In this document: positions 23,972 through 34,024 of the stretch, in pieces
Layout of the letters: each line of letters opens with the position of its first letter
How positions within the stretch are numbered: position 1 is the first letter of the stretch
Source of the DNA: Streptomyces griseomycini
Lineage (GTDB): Bacteria > Actinomycetota > Actinomycetes > Streptomycetales > Streptomycetaceae
NCBI RefSeq assembly: GCF_014203535.1
Contig: NZ_JACHJI010000013.1
Location: 62,001 to 126,000 of the forward strand
Reading direction: 5' to 3'
DNA: 64,000 nt
Notes under the pieces: model-generated
What the model saw: only the letters and a program-made list of their open reading frames with translations
Told to the model about the DNA's origin: nothing
The model's database searches: none
Made by a program: the position numbers and the translations under genes

Positions 23972-25285
23972 TCACCCCGGCTCGAAGTCGAGGGCCTCGG
24001 TGATGCGCCGTGAGGCGCGCTCGGCCTCCGTCGCCGGGTCGGCCCCGGTGAGCACCCTGGTCATGTACTCCTTGATCGGGTTGTCCGCCTCGACCGCGCC
24101 CCACTCGGGCGTGATGGGGGTCGCCCGGCCCTGTGCGGCTCCGGCCGCCATGGCCGCGACCCCCTCCTCCCCCTTCACCGAGTGGGCGAGCTCCGCCTTG
24201 TTGGGGACGTAGTTCATGGTGCGGGCCAGGTCGGTGTTCCACCGGGCGCCGGTGAGCGCGGCGACGACCTCGACGGCGCCCTCCCTGTTGTCGGTGTTCA
24301 CCGGGACGACGAGGTCGGAGCCGCCCGTGAAGACGGCACCGGGCCTGTCCGCGGTCCTGCCGGGGATGGAGAAGTAGCCCAGCTCGTCCGCGAGGTCCGG
24401 GTTCTGCTTGACGATGGCCCGCGCCTGCCCGGGAACGGCCACGATCTGCGCGACCCGGCCCTCGGCGAACACCTCCGCCTGGGGCGGGTGTTCCTCGTCG
24501 GCGTCGACCGGTCCGTCGCCGAGGGCCTGCAGCCGGCGGTAGAAGTCCATCCCGCGCAGCGCCTCGGGGCTGTCCAGGGTGCCCCGCCAGACGCCGTTCC
24601 GCTCCCTGGCGAGGTCCCCGCCCTCCTCCCAGATGAATCCGGCGAGCGTGTACCAGTCCTGCCCGGCCAGGTAGATGCCCTGGTTCCCGCCGGTGTCGAG
24701 CTTCTCGGTGGCGGAGAGCCACTCCTCCCGGGTCTTCGGCGGGGCGGTGATGCCGGCCTGCCGGAAGAGGTCCTTGCGGTAGATGACGACGCGGTTGGCG
24801 GCGTACCAGGGGATGCCGTACTGCTGGGTCCCCCACTTCCCCGGTTCGGCGAGGCCGGGCAGCCAGTCGTCGCGGCCCCAGTCGCGCATCGACTCCAGGG
24901 TGAGGTCGAGCAGTTCACCGCCCTCCGCGTACTGGGCGACCTGGGTGTTGCCGACCTCGATGACGTCCGGGCCGTCGGTGCCGTCGGTGCCGTCGGTGCC
25001 GTCGGTGCCGTCGGTGCCGTCGGTGCCGTCCTTCCTCGCGGTCTCCAGGGCCGCCTGCACCTTCTCGCCGATCCCGGTCCACTCCTGGATGCGGATGTCG
25101 ACGTCGAGGTCGGGGTGGGTGCGCTCGAAGTCCTCGGTGAACCGGTCCAGGAACTCCTGGGAGGCGCTGTTGCGCATCAGCCACACGGTGACCGTGTGCC
25201 GTTCGGTCCCGCTGCCGGGCATCAGGCCGCAGCCGGTGAGGAGGGAGGCGGATACGCAGACGAGGGCGAGCAGGCGGCGTTTCAC
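23972..25285 (-). CDS. Extracellular solute-binding lipoprotein of a sugar-type ABC transporter, orphan
   Basis: A 437-aa family 1 binding protein. The signal peptide ends in the lipobox LLTGC with lipidated Cys19. The mature part has the family features VTVWLMRNSASQEFLDRFTE, RKDLFRQAGI and FTGGSDLVVP. Such proteins capture oligosaccharides and deliver them to a permease, but no permease genes adjoin. After about residue 86 there is a run of Asp-Gly-Thr repeats encoded by a 9-bp tandem repeat, inserted in an otherwise conserved region. A promoter with an operator-like palindrome lies about 80 bases upstream. Confidence 0.92.
   Translation of the reverse strand: MKRRLLALVCVSASLLTGCGLMPGSGTERHTVTVWLMRNSASQEFLDRFTEDFERTHPDLDVDIRIQEWTGIGEKVQAALETARKDGTDGTDGTDGTDGTDGTDGPDVIEVGNTQVAQYAEGGELLDLTLESMRDWGRDDWLPGLAEPGKWGTQQYGIPWYAANRVVIYRKDLFRQAGITAPPKTREEWLSATEKLDTGGNQGIYLAGQDWYTLAGFIWEEGGDLARERNGVWRGTLDSPEALRGMDFYRRLQALGDGPVDADEEHPPQAEVFAEGRVAQIVAVPGQARAIVKQNPDLADELGYFSIPGRTADRPGAVFTGGSDLVVPVNTDNREGAVEVVAALTGARWNTDLARTMNYVPNKAELAHSVKGEEGVAAMAAGAAQGRATPITPEWGAVEADNPIKEYMTRVLTGADPATEAERASRRITEALDFEPG
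24971..25029 (-). repeat. 9-bp tandem repeat inside the solute-binding protein gene
   Basis: GCCGTCGGT is repeated about 6.5 times with no mismatch in the full units. On the coding strand it gives consecutive Asp-Gly-Thr triplets. Being in-frame, copy-number change would alter length without breaking the gene. Confidence 0.9.
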
Positions 25286-25363
25286 GAGGGGTCCTGTTTC
25301 TGTCCGACCAACAGGGGCGGGGCCCGACGTGGGGGGAGAGCGGGAGCTCCTACGGGTCCCTGC

Positions 25364-25392
25364 ATCTTGGTATGGACCAATGCGGAGGTCAA
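25364..25392 (-). promoter_or_regulatory. Promoter of the solute-binding gene with an operator-like palindrome in the spacer
   Basis: On the minus strand TTGACC (25387-25392) lies 17 bases before CAAGAT (25364-25369), a plausible -35/-10. TTGGT-ATGG-ACCAA (25367-25380), a perfect 5+4+5 inverted repeat, fills the spacer. Its TGGT-N4-ACCA arrangement resembles sites of GntR/HutC-type regulators such as DasR. Confidence 0.55.
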
Positions 25393-25513
25393 GGGGGTCA
25401 GGCGAACGGTGCCGACGCCTCGCGCGCGGCCGTCACGTGGGGCACGGTGGAGTGACGTGCGACACAGGCGCCGCCCGGTGCGGGCGGGCGCCGCCAGGGA
25501 GAGGAGCACCCGC

Positions 25514-25729
25514 ATGTCGAACCACACCTACCGGGTCACGGAGATCGTCGGCACCTCGCCCGACGGCGTCGACCGGGCCGTGCGCAACGGCATCGAGCGC
25601 GCCTCGCAGACCCTGCGCAATCTGGACTGGTTCGAGGTGACCCAGGTGCGGGGCCAGATCGAGGACGGGCGGATCGCGCACTGGCAGGTGGGACTGAAGG
25701 TCGGCTTCCGCCTGGAGGACGCGGACTGA
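25514..25729 (+). CDS. Dodecin
   Basis: A 71-aa flavin-storage protein that forms a dodecameric shell binding FMN/riboflavin-type ligands in the cytoplasm. YRVTEIVGTSPDGVDRAVRN and LDWFEVTQVRGQIEDGRI are standard; the Trp in LDW stacks on flavin. The ATG at 25514 has GGGAGAGGAGC upstream. Length matches the family. It stands alone between a solute-binding protein gene and a HAD gene. Confidence 0.95.
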   Translation: MSNHTYRVTEIVGTSPDGVDRAVRNGIERASQTLRNLDWFEVTQVRGQIEDGRIAHWQVGLKVGFRLEDAD

Positions 25730-25774
25730 GTCCGCGCCGCCCGCCGGTCAGGACCGGGGCGCACCGGACGTCAG
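25726..25774. terminator. Bulged bidirectional hairpin between dodecin and the HAD gene
   Basis: CTGA+GTCCG+CGCC (25726-25738) pairs with GGCG, CGGAC and TCAG (25758-25774) with small bulges. The dodecin stop and the HAD-gene stop both lie in the stem. Confidence 0.4.
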
Positions 25775-26262
25775 GTCCGCCCCTCCCGCTCCTGCGCCGC
25801 CTCCAGCTCACCGGACGGGGCCGTCCAGCGGGCCCGGACCACGGTGAAGCCCGCCCGCCGGGCGTCCTCGCAGACCAGCTCGTCGTCGTCCACGAGGACG
25901 CGGACGTCCCGGGTGCGGGCGAGGCGCCGGAGGATCTCCAGCTTGGTGCGGCGCGCGGGCCGGCGGTCGGCGTTGCCGCGCATGTACACGCTCCCCTCGG
26001 GCAGTCCCTGGGCGGCGAGCCAGTCCAGCGTGTCGCGCCGACAGCGCTCGGGCCGCCCGGTGAGGTAGACGATCTCGCACTCCCGCGCGCTCTCCCGCAG
26101 CATGGCGATGCCCTCGGCGAGCGGCGGGTCCTCCGGCGCCGCGGCGAAGAAGGCGTCCCAGTCGCGCGGCCTGCGCTCCAGGAACCGCTGCCGGTGCGCC
26201 GTGTCGGCGAGGGTGTTGTCGAGGTCGAACACGGCCACGGGGCGCTTGTCGCTGTCGGTCAC
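25771..26262 (-). CDS. HAD-superfamily hydrolase (polynucleotide kinase 3'-phosphatase-like)
   Basis: A 163-aa protein. HAD motif I is VFDLDNTLADT, motif II is VYLTGRPERCRRDTL, and the acidic motif III is VRVLVDDDELVCEDA. The TGRPE variant and small helical cap resemble phosphatases of the T4 Pnk type. The GTG at 26262 gives MTDSDKRPVAVFDL; the ribosome site is weak. The substrate is unknown. Confidence 0.85.
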   Translation of the reverse strand: MTDSDKRPVAVFDLDNTLADTAHRQRFLERRPRDWDAFFAAAPEDPPLAEGIAMLRESARECEIVYLTGRPERCRRDTLDWLAAQGLPEGSVYMRGNADRRPARRTKLEILRRLARTRDVRVLVDDDELVCEDARRAGFTVVRARWTAPSGELEAAQEREGRT

Positions 26263-26323
26263 CCGACCCAGCCTAGACACCGGTCGCGCGGAATCCTGTG
26301 GCCCGCCGGGTGTTGTACCGGGT

Positions 26324-27343
26324 ATGAGCTCCCTGATCGCCTCGGCCCGCTTCTCCGTCCTCGACCGCTCCCGCATCCGCGAGGGGCACACCGGCCCCGA
26401 GGCGCTGCGCGACACCGTGCGCCTGGCGCGGGAGGCGGAACGGCTCGGCTACCACCGGTTCTGGGTCTCGGAGCACCACGGGGTACCGGGGGTCGCCGGT
26501 TCGGCGCCGACCGTACTGGCGGCCGCCGTCGCCGGGGCGACCCGGACCATCCGCGTGGGCACCGGCGGGGTCATGCTGCCCAACCACCGGCCGCTGGTGG
26601 TGGCCGAGCAGTTCGGGGTGCTCGAGTCGCTCTTCCCGGGACGCGTCGACATGGGTCTGGGCCGCTCGGTCGGCTTCACCGACGGGGTGCGCAGGGCGCT
26701 GGGGCGCGACAAGGGCGACGCGGAGGACTTCGCGGCCCAGCTCGAGGAACTGCTCGGCTGGTTCCGCGGCACCTCCCCGACCGGGGTGCACGCCCGTCCG
26801 GCCGAGGGACTGACCGTGCCGCCGTTCGTGCTGGCCATGGGAGAGGGCGCCGCGATCGCCGCCCGCGCGGGTCTGCCCATGGTCATCGGCGACCTCCGCG
26901 ACCGCGACCGGATGCGACGCGGCATCGACCACTACCGCGACCGCTTCCGCCCCTCGGTCTGGGCGAGCGAGCCGTACGTCGTCGTCTCGGGCACGGTCGC
27001 CGTGGCCGCCACGCCCGAGGAGGCCCGGCGGCTGCTGGTACCGGAGGCCTGGTCGATGGCGCACTCCCGCACGCACGGCACCTTCCCCCCGCTGCCGCCC
27101 GCCGAGCGCGTCGAGTCGCTCGCGATGACCGCCAGGGAGCGCGGCCTCTACGAGTCCGGGCTCACCGGCCAGTTGGCGGGCACCGAGGAGCAGGTGGCGC
27201 ACGCGCTGGAGTCGGTGCTGAAGGAGACGGGCGCCCAGGAGGTGCTCGTCACCACCAGCACCCACGACCGGGAAGCCCTGCTGGACTCCTACCGGCGGCT
27301 CGCCGCGCTCGCGGGGCTCGACGGCAGGACGACGCGCCGGTGA
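26324..27343 (+). CDS. LLM-class (luciferase-like) flavin-dependent oxidoreductase
   Basis: A 339-aa bacterial-luciferase-fold enzyme of the type that uses FMN or F420. RLGYHRFWVSEHHGVPGVAG near residue 45, then GTGGVMLPNHRPLVVAEQFG and FPGRVDMGLGRSVG, are the standard blocks; SEHH is typical of the MsnO8/alkanal-monooxygenase-like group. The ATG at 26324 gives the expected N-terminus. The reaction is unknown; it starts 61 bases from the divergent HAD gene. Confidence 0.9.
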   Translation: MSSLIASARFSVLDRSRIREGHTGPEALRDTVRLAREAERLGYHRFWVSEHHGVPGVAGSAPTVLAAAVAGATRTIRVGTGGVMLPNHRPLVVAEQFGVLESLFPGRVDMGLGRSVGFTDGVRRALGRDKGDAEDFAAQLEELLGWFRGTSPTGVHARPAEGLTVPPFVLAMGEGAAIAARAGLPMVIGDLRDRDRMRRGIDHYRDRFRPSVWASEPYVVVSGTVAVAATPEEARRLLVPEAWSMAHSRTHGTFPPLPPAERVESLAMTARERGLYESGLTGQLAGTEEQVAHALESVLKETGAQEVLVTTSTHDREALLDSYRRLAALAGLDGRTTRR

Positions 27344-27388
27344 CGACGCGCACCGGCGCGCTGTGGACGGGGAGGTGGCCTGCGCGGG

Positions 27389-28291
27389 CTACTCCCGGCC
27401 CCGCTTCGGGACGTCGCGGCCCGGCCGGGTGTCGTCCTCGGCCTCGGCCTCGGCCTCGATGCGTTCCTTGCGGACCTGACCGCGCACGGTCTCGTTCGCG
27501 GCCTGCTCCTCCGTGGTGAGCCGTACCCGTTCCACCGGTACCGCCTCGGTCTCCGTGACGGGACGCTCCGCGTGCAGCGTGACCTCGTGCTCCGCCTCGG
27601 TGATGTCCGGGCCGGACATGGCCTCGCCGCGGTTGGCGTCCGTGATCGGCTCCCGCTCCACGCGCACTTCCTCGTGGCGCACCGGCACGGTCTGCTGGAC
27701 CTCCTCCGTGACCACGTACTTGCGCAGCCTGGCCCGTCCGGTCGGGTGGCGCTCGACGCCGACGTGCATCTGCTCCTCGGAGCGGGTCATGGCGTCGTCG
27801 CCGCGCGCACCCGTGCGCGCCTCGCCGCGCCGGCCGGCGGCACCCGCCGCTCCGGCCGCACCCGCTGTTCCTGCCGTGCCCGTCGTTCCCGCCGTGCCCG
27901 TCGTTCCCGCCGTGCCCGTGCCGGTGGTCCCGTCACGGCCGCCCGGCCGGTCCGGCTCCGCCAGCACGCTGTCCCAGTCGATGCCGTAGTAGTCGTAGAG
28001 GCGGTGCTCCTCGTCCGCCGACAGGTGGCCGCCCGCGTCGACGTCGACGTTGGGCGCGCCCTTGACCTTGTCCTTGCGGTACGGGACCTCGAGGTGATCC
28101 TGCACCAGGGAGGCGTCGCGGATGGGGACGAACGACTCGTTGGAGCCGAACAGACCCGTCCTGACGGCCACCCACTCGGGCCGTCCGCTCACGTCGTCGA
28201 GGAAGACGTGCTTCGCGTCACCGATCTTGTTGCCGTCCCCGTCGTACACGGGGTGGTCCAGCAGGGTCGCAATCTCTTCGCGGGTGATCAT
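27389..28291 (-). CDS. PRC-barrel and DUF2382 domain protein
   Basis: A 300-aa protein. The N-terminal PRC barrel (about residues 8-95, VYDGDGNKIGDAKHVFLDDV) is followed by a low-complexity Thr/Gly/Ala linker (about 118-155) and a DUF2382 domain (about 175-270: LRKYVVTEEVQQTVPVRHEE, REPITDANRG). The tail is highly charged (EAEAEAEDDTRPGRD). These two domains are often paired in actinobacterial stress proteins, but no biochemical role is established. The linker is encoded by an 18-bp tandem repeat. Confidence 0.9.
   Translation of the reverse strand: MITREEIATLLDHPVYDGDGNKIGDAKHVFLDDVSGRPEWVAVRTGLFGSNESFVPIRDASLVQDHLEVPYRKDKVKGAPNVDVDAGGHLSADEEHRLYDYYGIDWDSVLAEPDRPGGRDGTTGTGTAGTTGTAGTTGTAGTAGAAGAAGAAGRRGEARTGARGDDAMTRSEEQMHVGVERHPTGRARLRKYVVTEEVQQTVPVRHEEVRVEREPITDANRGEAMSGPDITEAEHEVTLHAERPVTETEAVPVERVRLTTEEQAANETVRGQVRKERIEAEAEAEDDTRPGRDVPKRGRE
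27867..27920 (-). repeat. 18-bp tandem repeat in the PRC/DUF2382 linker
   Basis: Three consecutive 18-bp units of the form GTTCCCGCCGTGCCCGTC with single-base differences, encoding Thr-Gly-Thr-Ala-Gly-Thr repeats. Its length is a whole number of codons. Confidence 0.85.
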
Positions 28292-28375
28292 CTTGCATCA
28301 CTCTCCCTTCGGGGTCGCTCCTCTCCGGTTCTCCGCACCGATCGACCAAAAACGGTGCATGGGGTACAAAAAGCA

Positions 28376-29212
28376 CTATTTTGTCCACAGTGCTCGCTCG
28401 TGGACACCGCCCCCGTACTCCGGGCCGACCTCCGGCTGGGCGGCGGCGGCCAGGGCACGGCGGTCGGCGGGGCCCTCCGGCGGGATCGGGGCCCGTACCT
28501 CGACCTCGGCGATCACTCCGCGGGCCGAGGCCACGCGCCACAGCGAGGCGAGCAGGGTGTCGTCGCCGACGAAGGCCACCGCGGTCACCGGGGCCCCTCG
28601 CGCGGTCCGGTAGCGGATGCGGACCGGCTGAACCGGAACCGCCGCGTCCAGCGCGGCCTGGAAGACCGCGCTGTGGAAGCGTCCCCGGGCCCGGCCGCAC
28701 CAGGTGCTGCCCTCCGGGAAGGCCGCGACCGCCGCGCCCCCGCGCAGGGTCCCGGCGATCCGGGCGACCGTGTCCGGCAGGGCGCGCAGCCGGTCCCGGT
28801 CGATGAAGAGGACGCCGGCGCGCGCGGCCAGCGGCCCCGCCACGGGCCAGCGCCGTATCTCGGACTTGGCCAGCATGCGGGCGGGACGGACCGCGGCCAG
28901 CAGGGGCACGTCCAGCCAGGAGACGTGGTTGGCGACGAGCAGCAGCCCGCCCGTGGGCGCGGCGGCCCCGACGACGCGGACCCGGACACCGGCGGCCCGC
29001 ACGATCCAGCGGCACCACCGGCGCACCGGGCGGGCGGGGATCCACCGCCCGAACGGCAGCAGCGCGATCCCGGCGAGGACCAGCAGACCGACCGCGGTCA
29101 GCCGTACCACCGCCCGCACCGCCCGCACCGCCCGTGGCACGACCGCCGCGGTCGCCGTCGGCTCCACGCAGTCCCGCGGGGTGCAGGGCGCGCCGGGCAG
29201 CCAGGGGCTCAT
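28376..29212 (-). CDS. Lysophospholipid acyltransferase family protein, probable OlsA (ornithine-lipid synthesis)
   Basis: A 278-aa membrane-associated acyltransferase. A hydrophobic segment (about 38-54) anchors it. The catalytic HX4D motif is NHVSWLD (H96, D101), and the glycerol-phosphate-site motif is FPEGSTW. PlsC-like enzymes coupled to an OlsB homologue add the second fatty acid to lyso-ornithine lipid. The ATG at 29212 overlaps the upstream OlsB-like stop (ATGA), which strongly supports this role over general phosphatidic acid synthesis. Confidence 0.83.
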   Translation of the reverse strand: MSPWLPGAPCTPRDCVEPTATAAVVPRAVRAVRAVVRLTAVGLLVLAGIALLPFGRWIPARPVRRWCRWIVRAAGVRVRVVGAAAPTGGLLLVANHVSWLDVPLLAAVRPARMLAKSEIRRWPVAGPLAARAGVLFIDRDRLRALPDTVARIAGTLRGGAAVAAFPEGSTWCGRARGRFHSAVFQAALDAAVPVQPVRIRYRTARGAPVTAVAFVGDDTLLASLWRVASARGVIAEVEVRAPIPPEGPADRRALAAAAQPEVGPEYGGGVHERALWTK

Positions 29213-29982
29213 CGGGCCGGGACGAGGGAGAGGAAGTGCCGCAGGTAGCGGGGGTCGACCCGGTGCATCGGCAGCAGCACGTAGAGGTCGGCGACGCCGA
29301 AGTCCACGTCGTGCGCGGGCTCCCCGCAGACCCAGGCGCCGAGGCGGAGGTAGCCGCGCAGGAGGGCGGGCAGCCCCGCGGGAGCGGCGGGTCCCGCGCT
29401 CTTCGGCCGCCAGGGCAGCAGCGGGCGCACGCGGTACTCCTCGGGCGCCAGGTGCTTCGCCCGCACCCGGTCCCAGGTGGCGGAGGCGAGCGCACCCCCG
29501 TCGGCGAGGGGGACGGAGCAGCAGCCGGCCAGCCAGGCGTGGCCGTGGTCGGTCATGTAGCGGGCGATACCGGCCCAGATGAGCCCGATGACCGCGCCGT
29601 CGCGGTGGTCGGGGTGCACGCAGGAACGGCCCACCTCGACGAGGTCCGGACGTATCGCGTCGAGCGCCGAGAGGTCGAACTCGCCCTCCGCGTACAGCCG
29701 CCCGGCGATCCCGGCGCGCTCCGGCGGCAGCAGCCGGTACGTCCCGACGACCTGCCCGCTCACCTCCTCGCGCACCAGCAGGTGGTCGCAGTACGCGTCG
29801 AAGGGGTCGATGTCCAGCCCCGGCTGCGGGGTGGACAGCAGGGCGCCCATCTCCCCCGCGAAGACGTCGTGCCGCAGCCGCTGGGCGGCGCGCACGTCCT
29901 CCTCGTCACGGGCGAGGGCGACGGTGTAGCGGGTGGGGGCCGGGGGCTGCGGGGGGCGGTGGAGGGTGGTGACGCCGGTCAT
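29209..29982 (-). CDS. GNAT-fold N-acyltransferase, probable OlsB (ornithine N-acyltransferase)
   Basis: A 257-aa protein of the OlsB/hemolysin-like family that forms an amide between ornithine and a 3-hydroxy fatty acid. RYTVALARDEEDVRAAQRLR then HDVFAGEMGA opens the fold; LVEVGRSCVHPDHRDGAVI (the family 'ElgRscv.p..R') and LAGCCSVP are conserved. The start at 29982 has AGGAGT six bases upstream. It is coupled to the PlsC-like gene, giving a two-gene ornithine-lipid operon. Ornithine lipids replace phospholipids when phosphate is short; no Pho box was recognised upstream. Confidence 0.85.
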   Translation of the reverse strand: MTGVTTLHRPPQPPAPTRYTVALARDEEDVRAAQRLRHDVFAGEMGALLSTPQPGLDIDPFDAYCDHLLVREEVSGQVVGTYRLLPPERAGIAGRLYAEGEFDLSALDAIRPDLVEVGRSCVHPDHRDGAVIGLIWAGIARYMTDHGHAWLAGCCSVPLADGGALASATWDRVRAKHLAPEEYRVRPLLPWRPKSAGPAAPAGLPALLRGYLRLGAWVCGEPAHDVDFGVADLYVLLPMHRVDPRYLRHFLSLVPAR

Positions 29983-30167
29983 GGCTGACTCCTGGGCACG
30001 GGCCGGGTTCGGCGCAGCGGAGGCGGACCGGGGGACGTGCGGCCCGCCGCTCCTGTTCTTCCGATGCCGGTTGGCGCCCGCGTGACCTGTGCCGGGAGCG
30101 CGGATGTGAGGATGTTGAACGACGTGCGCCCGGGGCGCGGCCGGTCCGCGGGCCGGGCGCACCGCGG

Positions 30168-31193
30168 TCACTCCGCCGGTGCGCACCTCGCCAGCCACTG
30201 CCGGGTCTCCTCCGCGCCGAGCACCCGCTCCAGCACCAGATCGCCCCGCATCCCGGGGAAGAACCGGCCCGCGGGCCAGCCGCGCTCGTACGGCGGCGGG
30301 TCGAGGACGAGCAGCCGTACGCCGTCGACGACGGGGATGTCGGTGGGCGTCCCCTCGTTCCACACCCATGCCCCGCCGGGGGTGACGAGGTTGAAGGAGC
30401 CGGTGGTCGGCACCTGGCCCGGTGCGTCGCGGCACACCGCCGCCTCCTCGGCGGAGGGGGCCCTGCCCGCTATGTGCCCGCCGCCGACCAGGACGTCGGC
30501 GAGCAGGGTGTGCAGCTGGAAGCTGTCGCCGATGCCGGACATGCGCAACGCGTAACCGGTGCCGCTCGGGCGGTGCAGGGCGACCAGCGGTTCGTCGTCC
30601 AGCACCAGCAGGACGTAGGCGAGGCACTTGAAGTCGTGGCCGGACGCCTCACGCACCGCCGCCAGCGCGCGCAGCAGCCCGGCCCGCCGGTCGTCGGCGA
30701 GGGAGGTGCGCACCTCGGGGTGGTTCAGCATCGCGACGGAGGCCGTCTCCCACTGGGGCAGCGACCACCAGGCCGCGGCCGCGTCGGGCCCGGTGCGTTC
30801 GAGGACCGCGGGGTCCGGGTCGCCGGCGTCCGGATCGGGGAACTCCGCGCCGCCGGTGGCCGCCCAGCGGCCGGCGAACTCCCGCGCGCCGTCGAGCGCT
30901 TCGGCGAGTCCGTCGAAGACGCGCGGTGCGCAGCGGGCCGCGTCGGCACCCCGTTCCACACAGGCGCCGACCACCACGGCGAGCACGCCGCGCGGGCCCG
31001 CGGGCACCTCGGGCAGCAGCGCCGCGAGGCGCGGCCCGCCCTCGGCGACGTCGTGGTCCGACGCGGAGCCGAAGTGCCGGTGGATGTCCTGGAATGCGCG
31101 CGTCGAGCGGTCACCGTCCCGCTCGCGCACAGCGGTCTCGAAACCGGCGACGGCGTCGAGGAACCGCTCCCTCCCCTTACGTTCGAAGATCAT
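30168..31193 (-). CDS. Hypothetical protein, no family recognised
   Basis: A 341-aa soluble-looking protein: no signal peptide, no clear membrane segment, acidic overall. The start at 31193 (MIFERKGRERF) has no strong ribosome site; a TTG at 31223 would add ten residues. Residues 1-140 are Ala-rich and helical-looking; the C-terminal half contains aromatic-rich blocks (FNLVTPGGAWVWNEGTPTDI, PPPYERGWPAGRFFPG). Codon use matches the neighbours, so it is a real gene. It lies alone between the ols pair and sdhB. Confidence 0.65.
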   Translation of the reverse strand: MIFERKGRERFLDAVAGFETAVRERDGDRSTRAFQDIHRHFGSASDHDVAEGGPRLAALLPEVPAGPRGVLAVVVGACVERGADAARCAPRVFDGLAEALDGAREFAGRWAATGGAEFPDPDAGDPDPAVLERTGPDAAAAWWSLPQWETASVAMLNHPEVRTSLADDRRAGLLRALAAVREASGHDFKCLAYVLLVLDDEPLVALHRPSGTGYALRMSGIGDSFQLHTLLADVLVGGGHIAGRAPSAEEAAVCRDAPGQVPTTGSFNLVTPGGAWVWNEGTPTDIPVVDGVRLLVLDPPPYERGWPAGRFFPGMRGDLVLERVLGAEETRQWLARCAPAE

Positions 31194-31246
31194 GCGGCGA
31201 AGACCACCGACGGGGTGCGACAACCGGTCGCCCCCGGGGACGCGAG

Positions 31247-31283
31247 GCGGGGCCGGGGATGAGCACCACTCCCGGCCCCGCCC
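31247..31283 (-). terminator. Terminator of the sdhCAB operon
   Basis: A 12-bp stem (GGCGGGGCCGGG, 31247-31258, with its complement at 31272-31283) and a 13-base loop, 44 bases past the sdhB stop on the minus strand. Confidence 0.65.
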
Positions 31284-31326
31284 GTCCGCCCACTGTCGGC
31301 GAACGCTTCTCCTGGACGGACCGCCG

Positions 31327-32072
31327 CTACTTCCTCGCGGCCTTCCGGGTGGCCCGCAGCCACTCCTTGTTCATGCCGGTGATGGACATGAGCGGGATGC
31401 CCTTGGGGCATGCCGTCGCGCACTCGCCGGTGAGGGTGCAGCCGCCGAAGCCCTCCTCGTCCATCTGCGCCACCATGTCCAGCACCCGGGTCTCGCGCTC
31501 GGGGGCGCCCTGGGGCAGCACGTTGAGGTGGTTGATCTTGGCGGAGGTGAACAGCATCGCCGCGCCGTTGGGGCAGGCCGCGACGCAGGCGCCGCAGCCG
31601 ATGCACTCGGCGTGCTCGAAGGCGAAGTCGGCGTCCGGCTTCGGCACGGGCGTGGCGTGGGCCTCGGGCGCGGAGCCGGTGGGGGCGGTGACGTAGCCGC
31701 CGGCCTGGATGATCCGGTCGAAGGCGGACCGGTCGACCACCAGGTCCTTGATCACCGGGAAGGCGGCGGCCCGCCACGGCTCGACGTCGATGGTGTCGCC
31801 GTCCTCGAAGGACCGCATGTGCAGCTGGCAGGTCGTGGTGCGCTCGGGGCCGTGGGCGTCGCCGTTGATGACGAGCGAGCAGGCGCCGCAGATGCCCTCG
31901 CGGCAGTCGTGGTCGAAGGCGACCGGCTCCTCGCCCTTGAGGATGAGCTCCTCGTTGAGGGTGTCGAGCATCTCGAGGAAGGACATGTCGGGTGAGATGT
32001 TGTCCACCTCGTACGTGGACATGGCGCCGTCGGCGTCGGCGTTCTTCTGCCGCCAGACGCGCAGGGTGAGCT

Positions 32073-32076
<4 letters not shown>
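31327..32076 (-). CDS. Succinate dehydrogenase/fumarate reductase iron-sulfur subunit
   Basis: A 249-aa electron-transfer subunit. The N-terminal [2Fe-2S] ligands are in DCREGICGACSLVINGD plus the Cys in TTCQLHM. The C-terminal [4Fe-4S]/[3Fe-4S] sets are ECIGCGACVAACPNG and CATACPKGIP. It moves electrons from the flavoprotein to quinone via the membrane anchor. The start at 32076 overlaps the sdhA stop (ATGA). Last gene of sdhCAB. Confidence 0.95.
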
Positions 32077-34022
<1,946 letters not shown>

Positions 34023-34024
34023 GG

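Noticed and set aside
24971..27920. Tandem repeats considered as CRISPR-like arrays
   Set aside because: The units are 9 and 18 bases, contiguous, in frame and coding; there are no spacers or cas genes.
28345..28385. GGGTAC and an ACAAAA/TTTTGT inverted repeat near the acyltransferase stop, considered as a SigB-type promoter
   Set aside because: GGGTAC is on the plus strand while the downstream gene is on the minus strand, and no GTTT-like -35 stands at the right distance.
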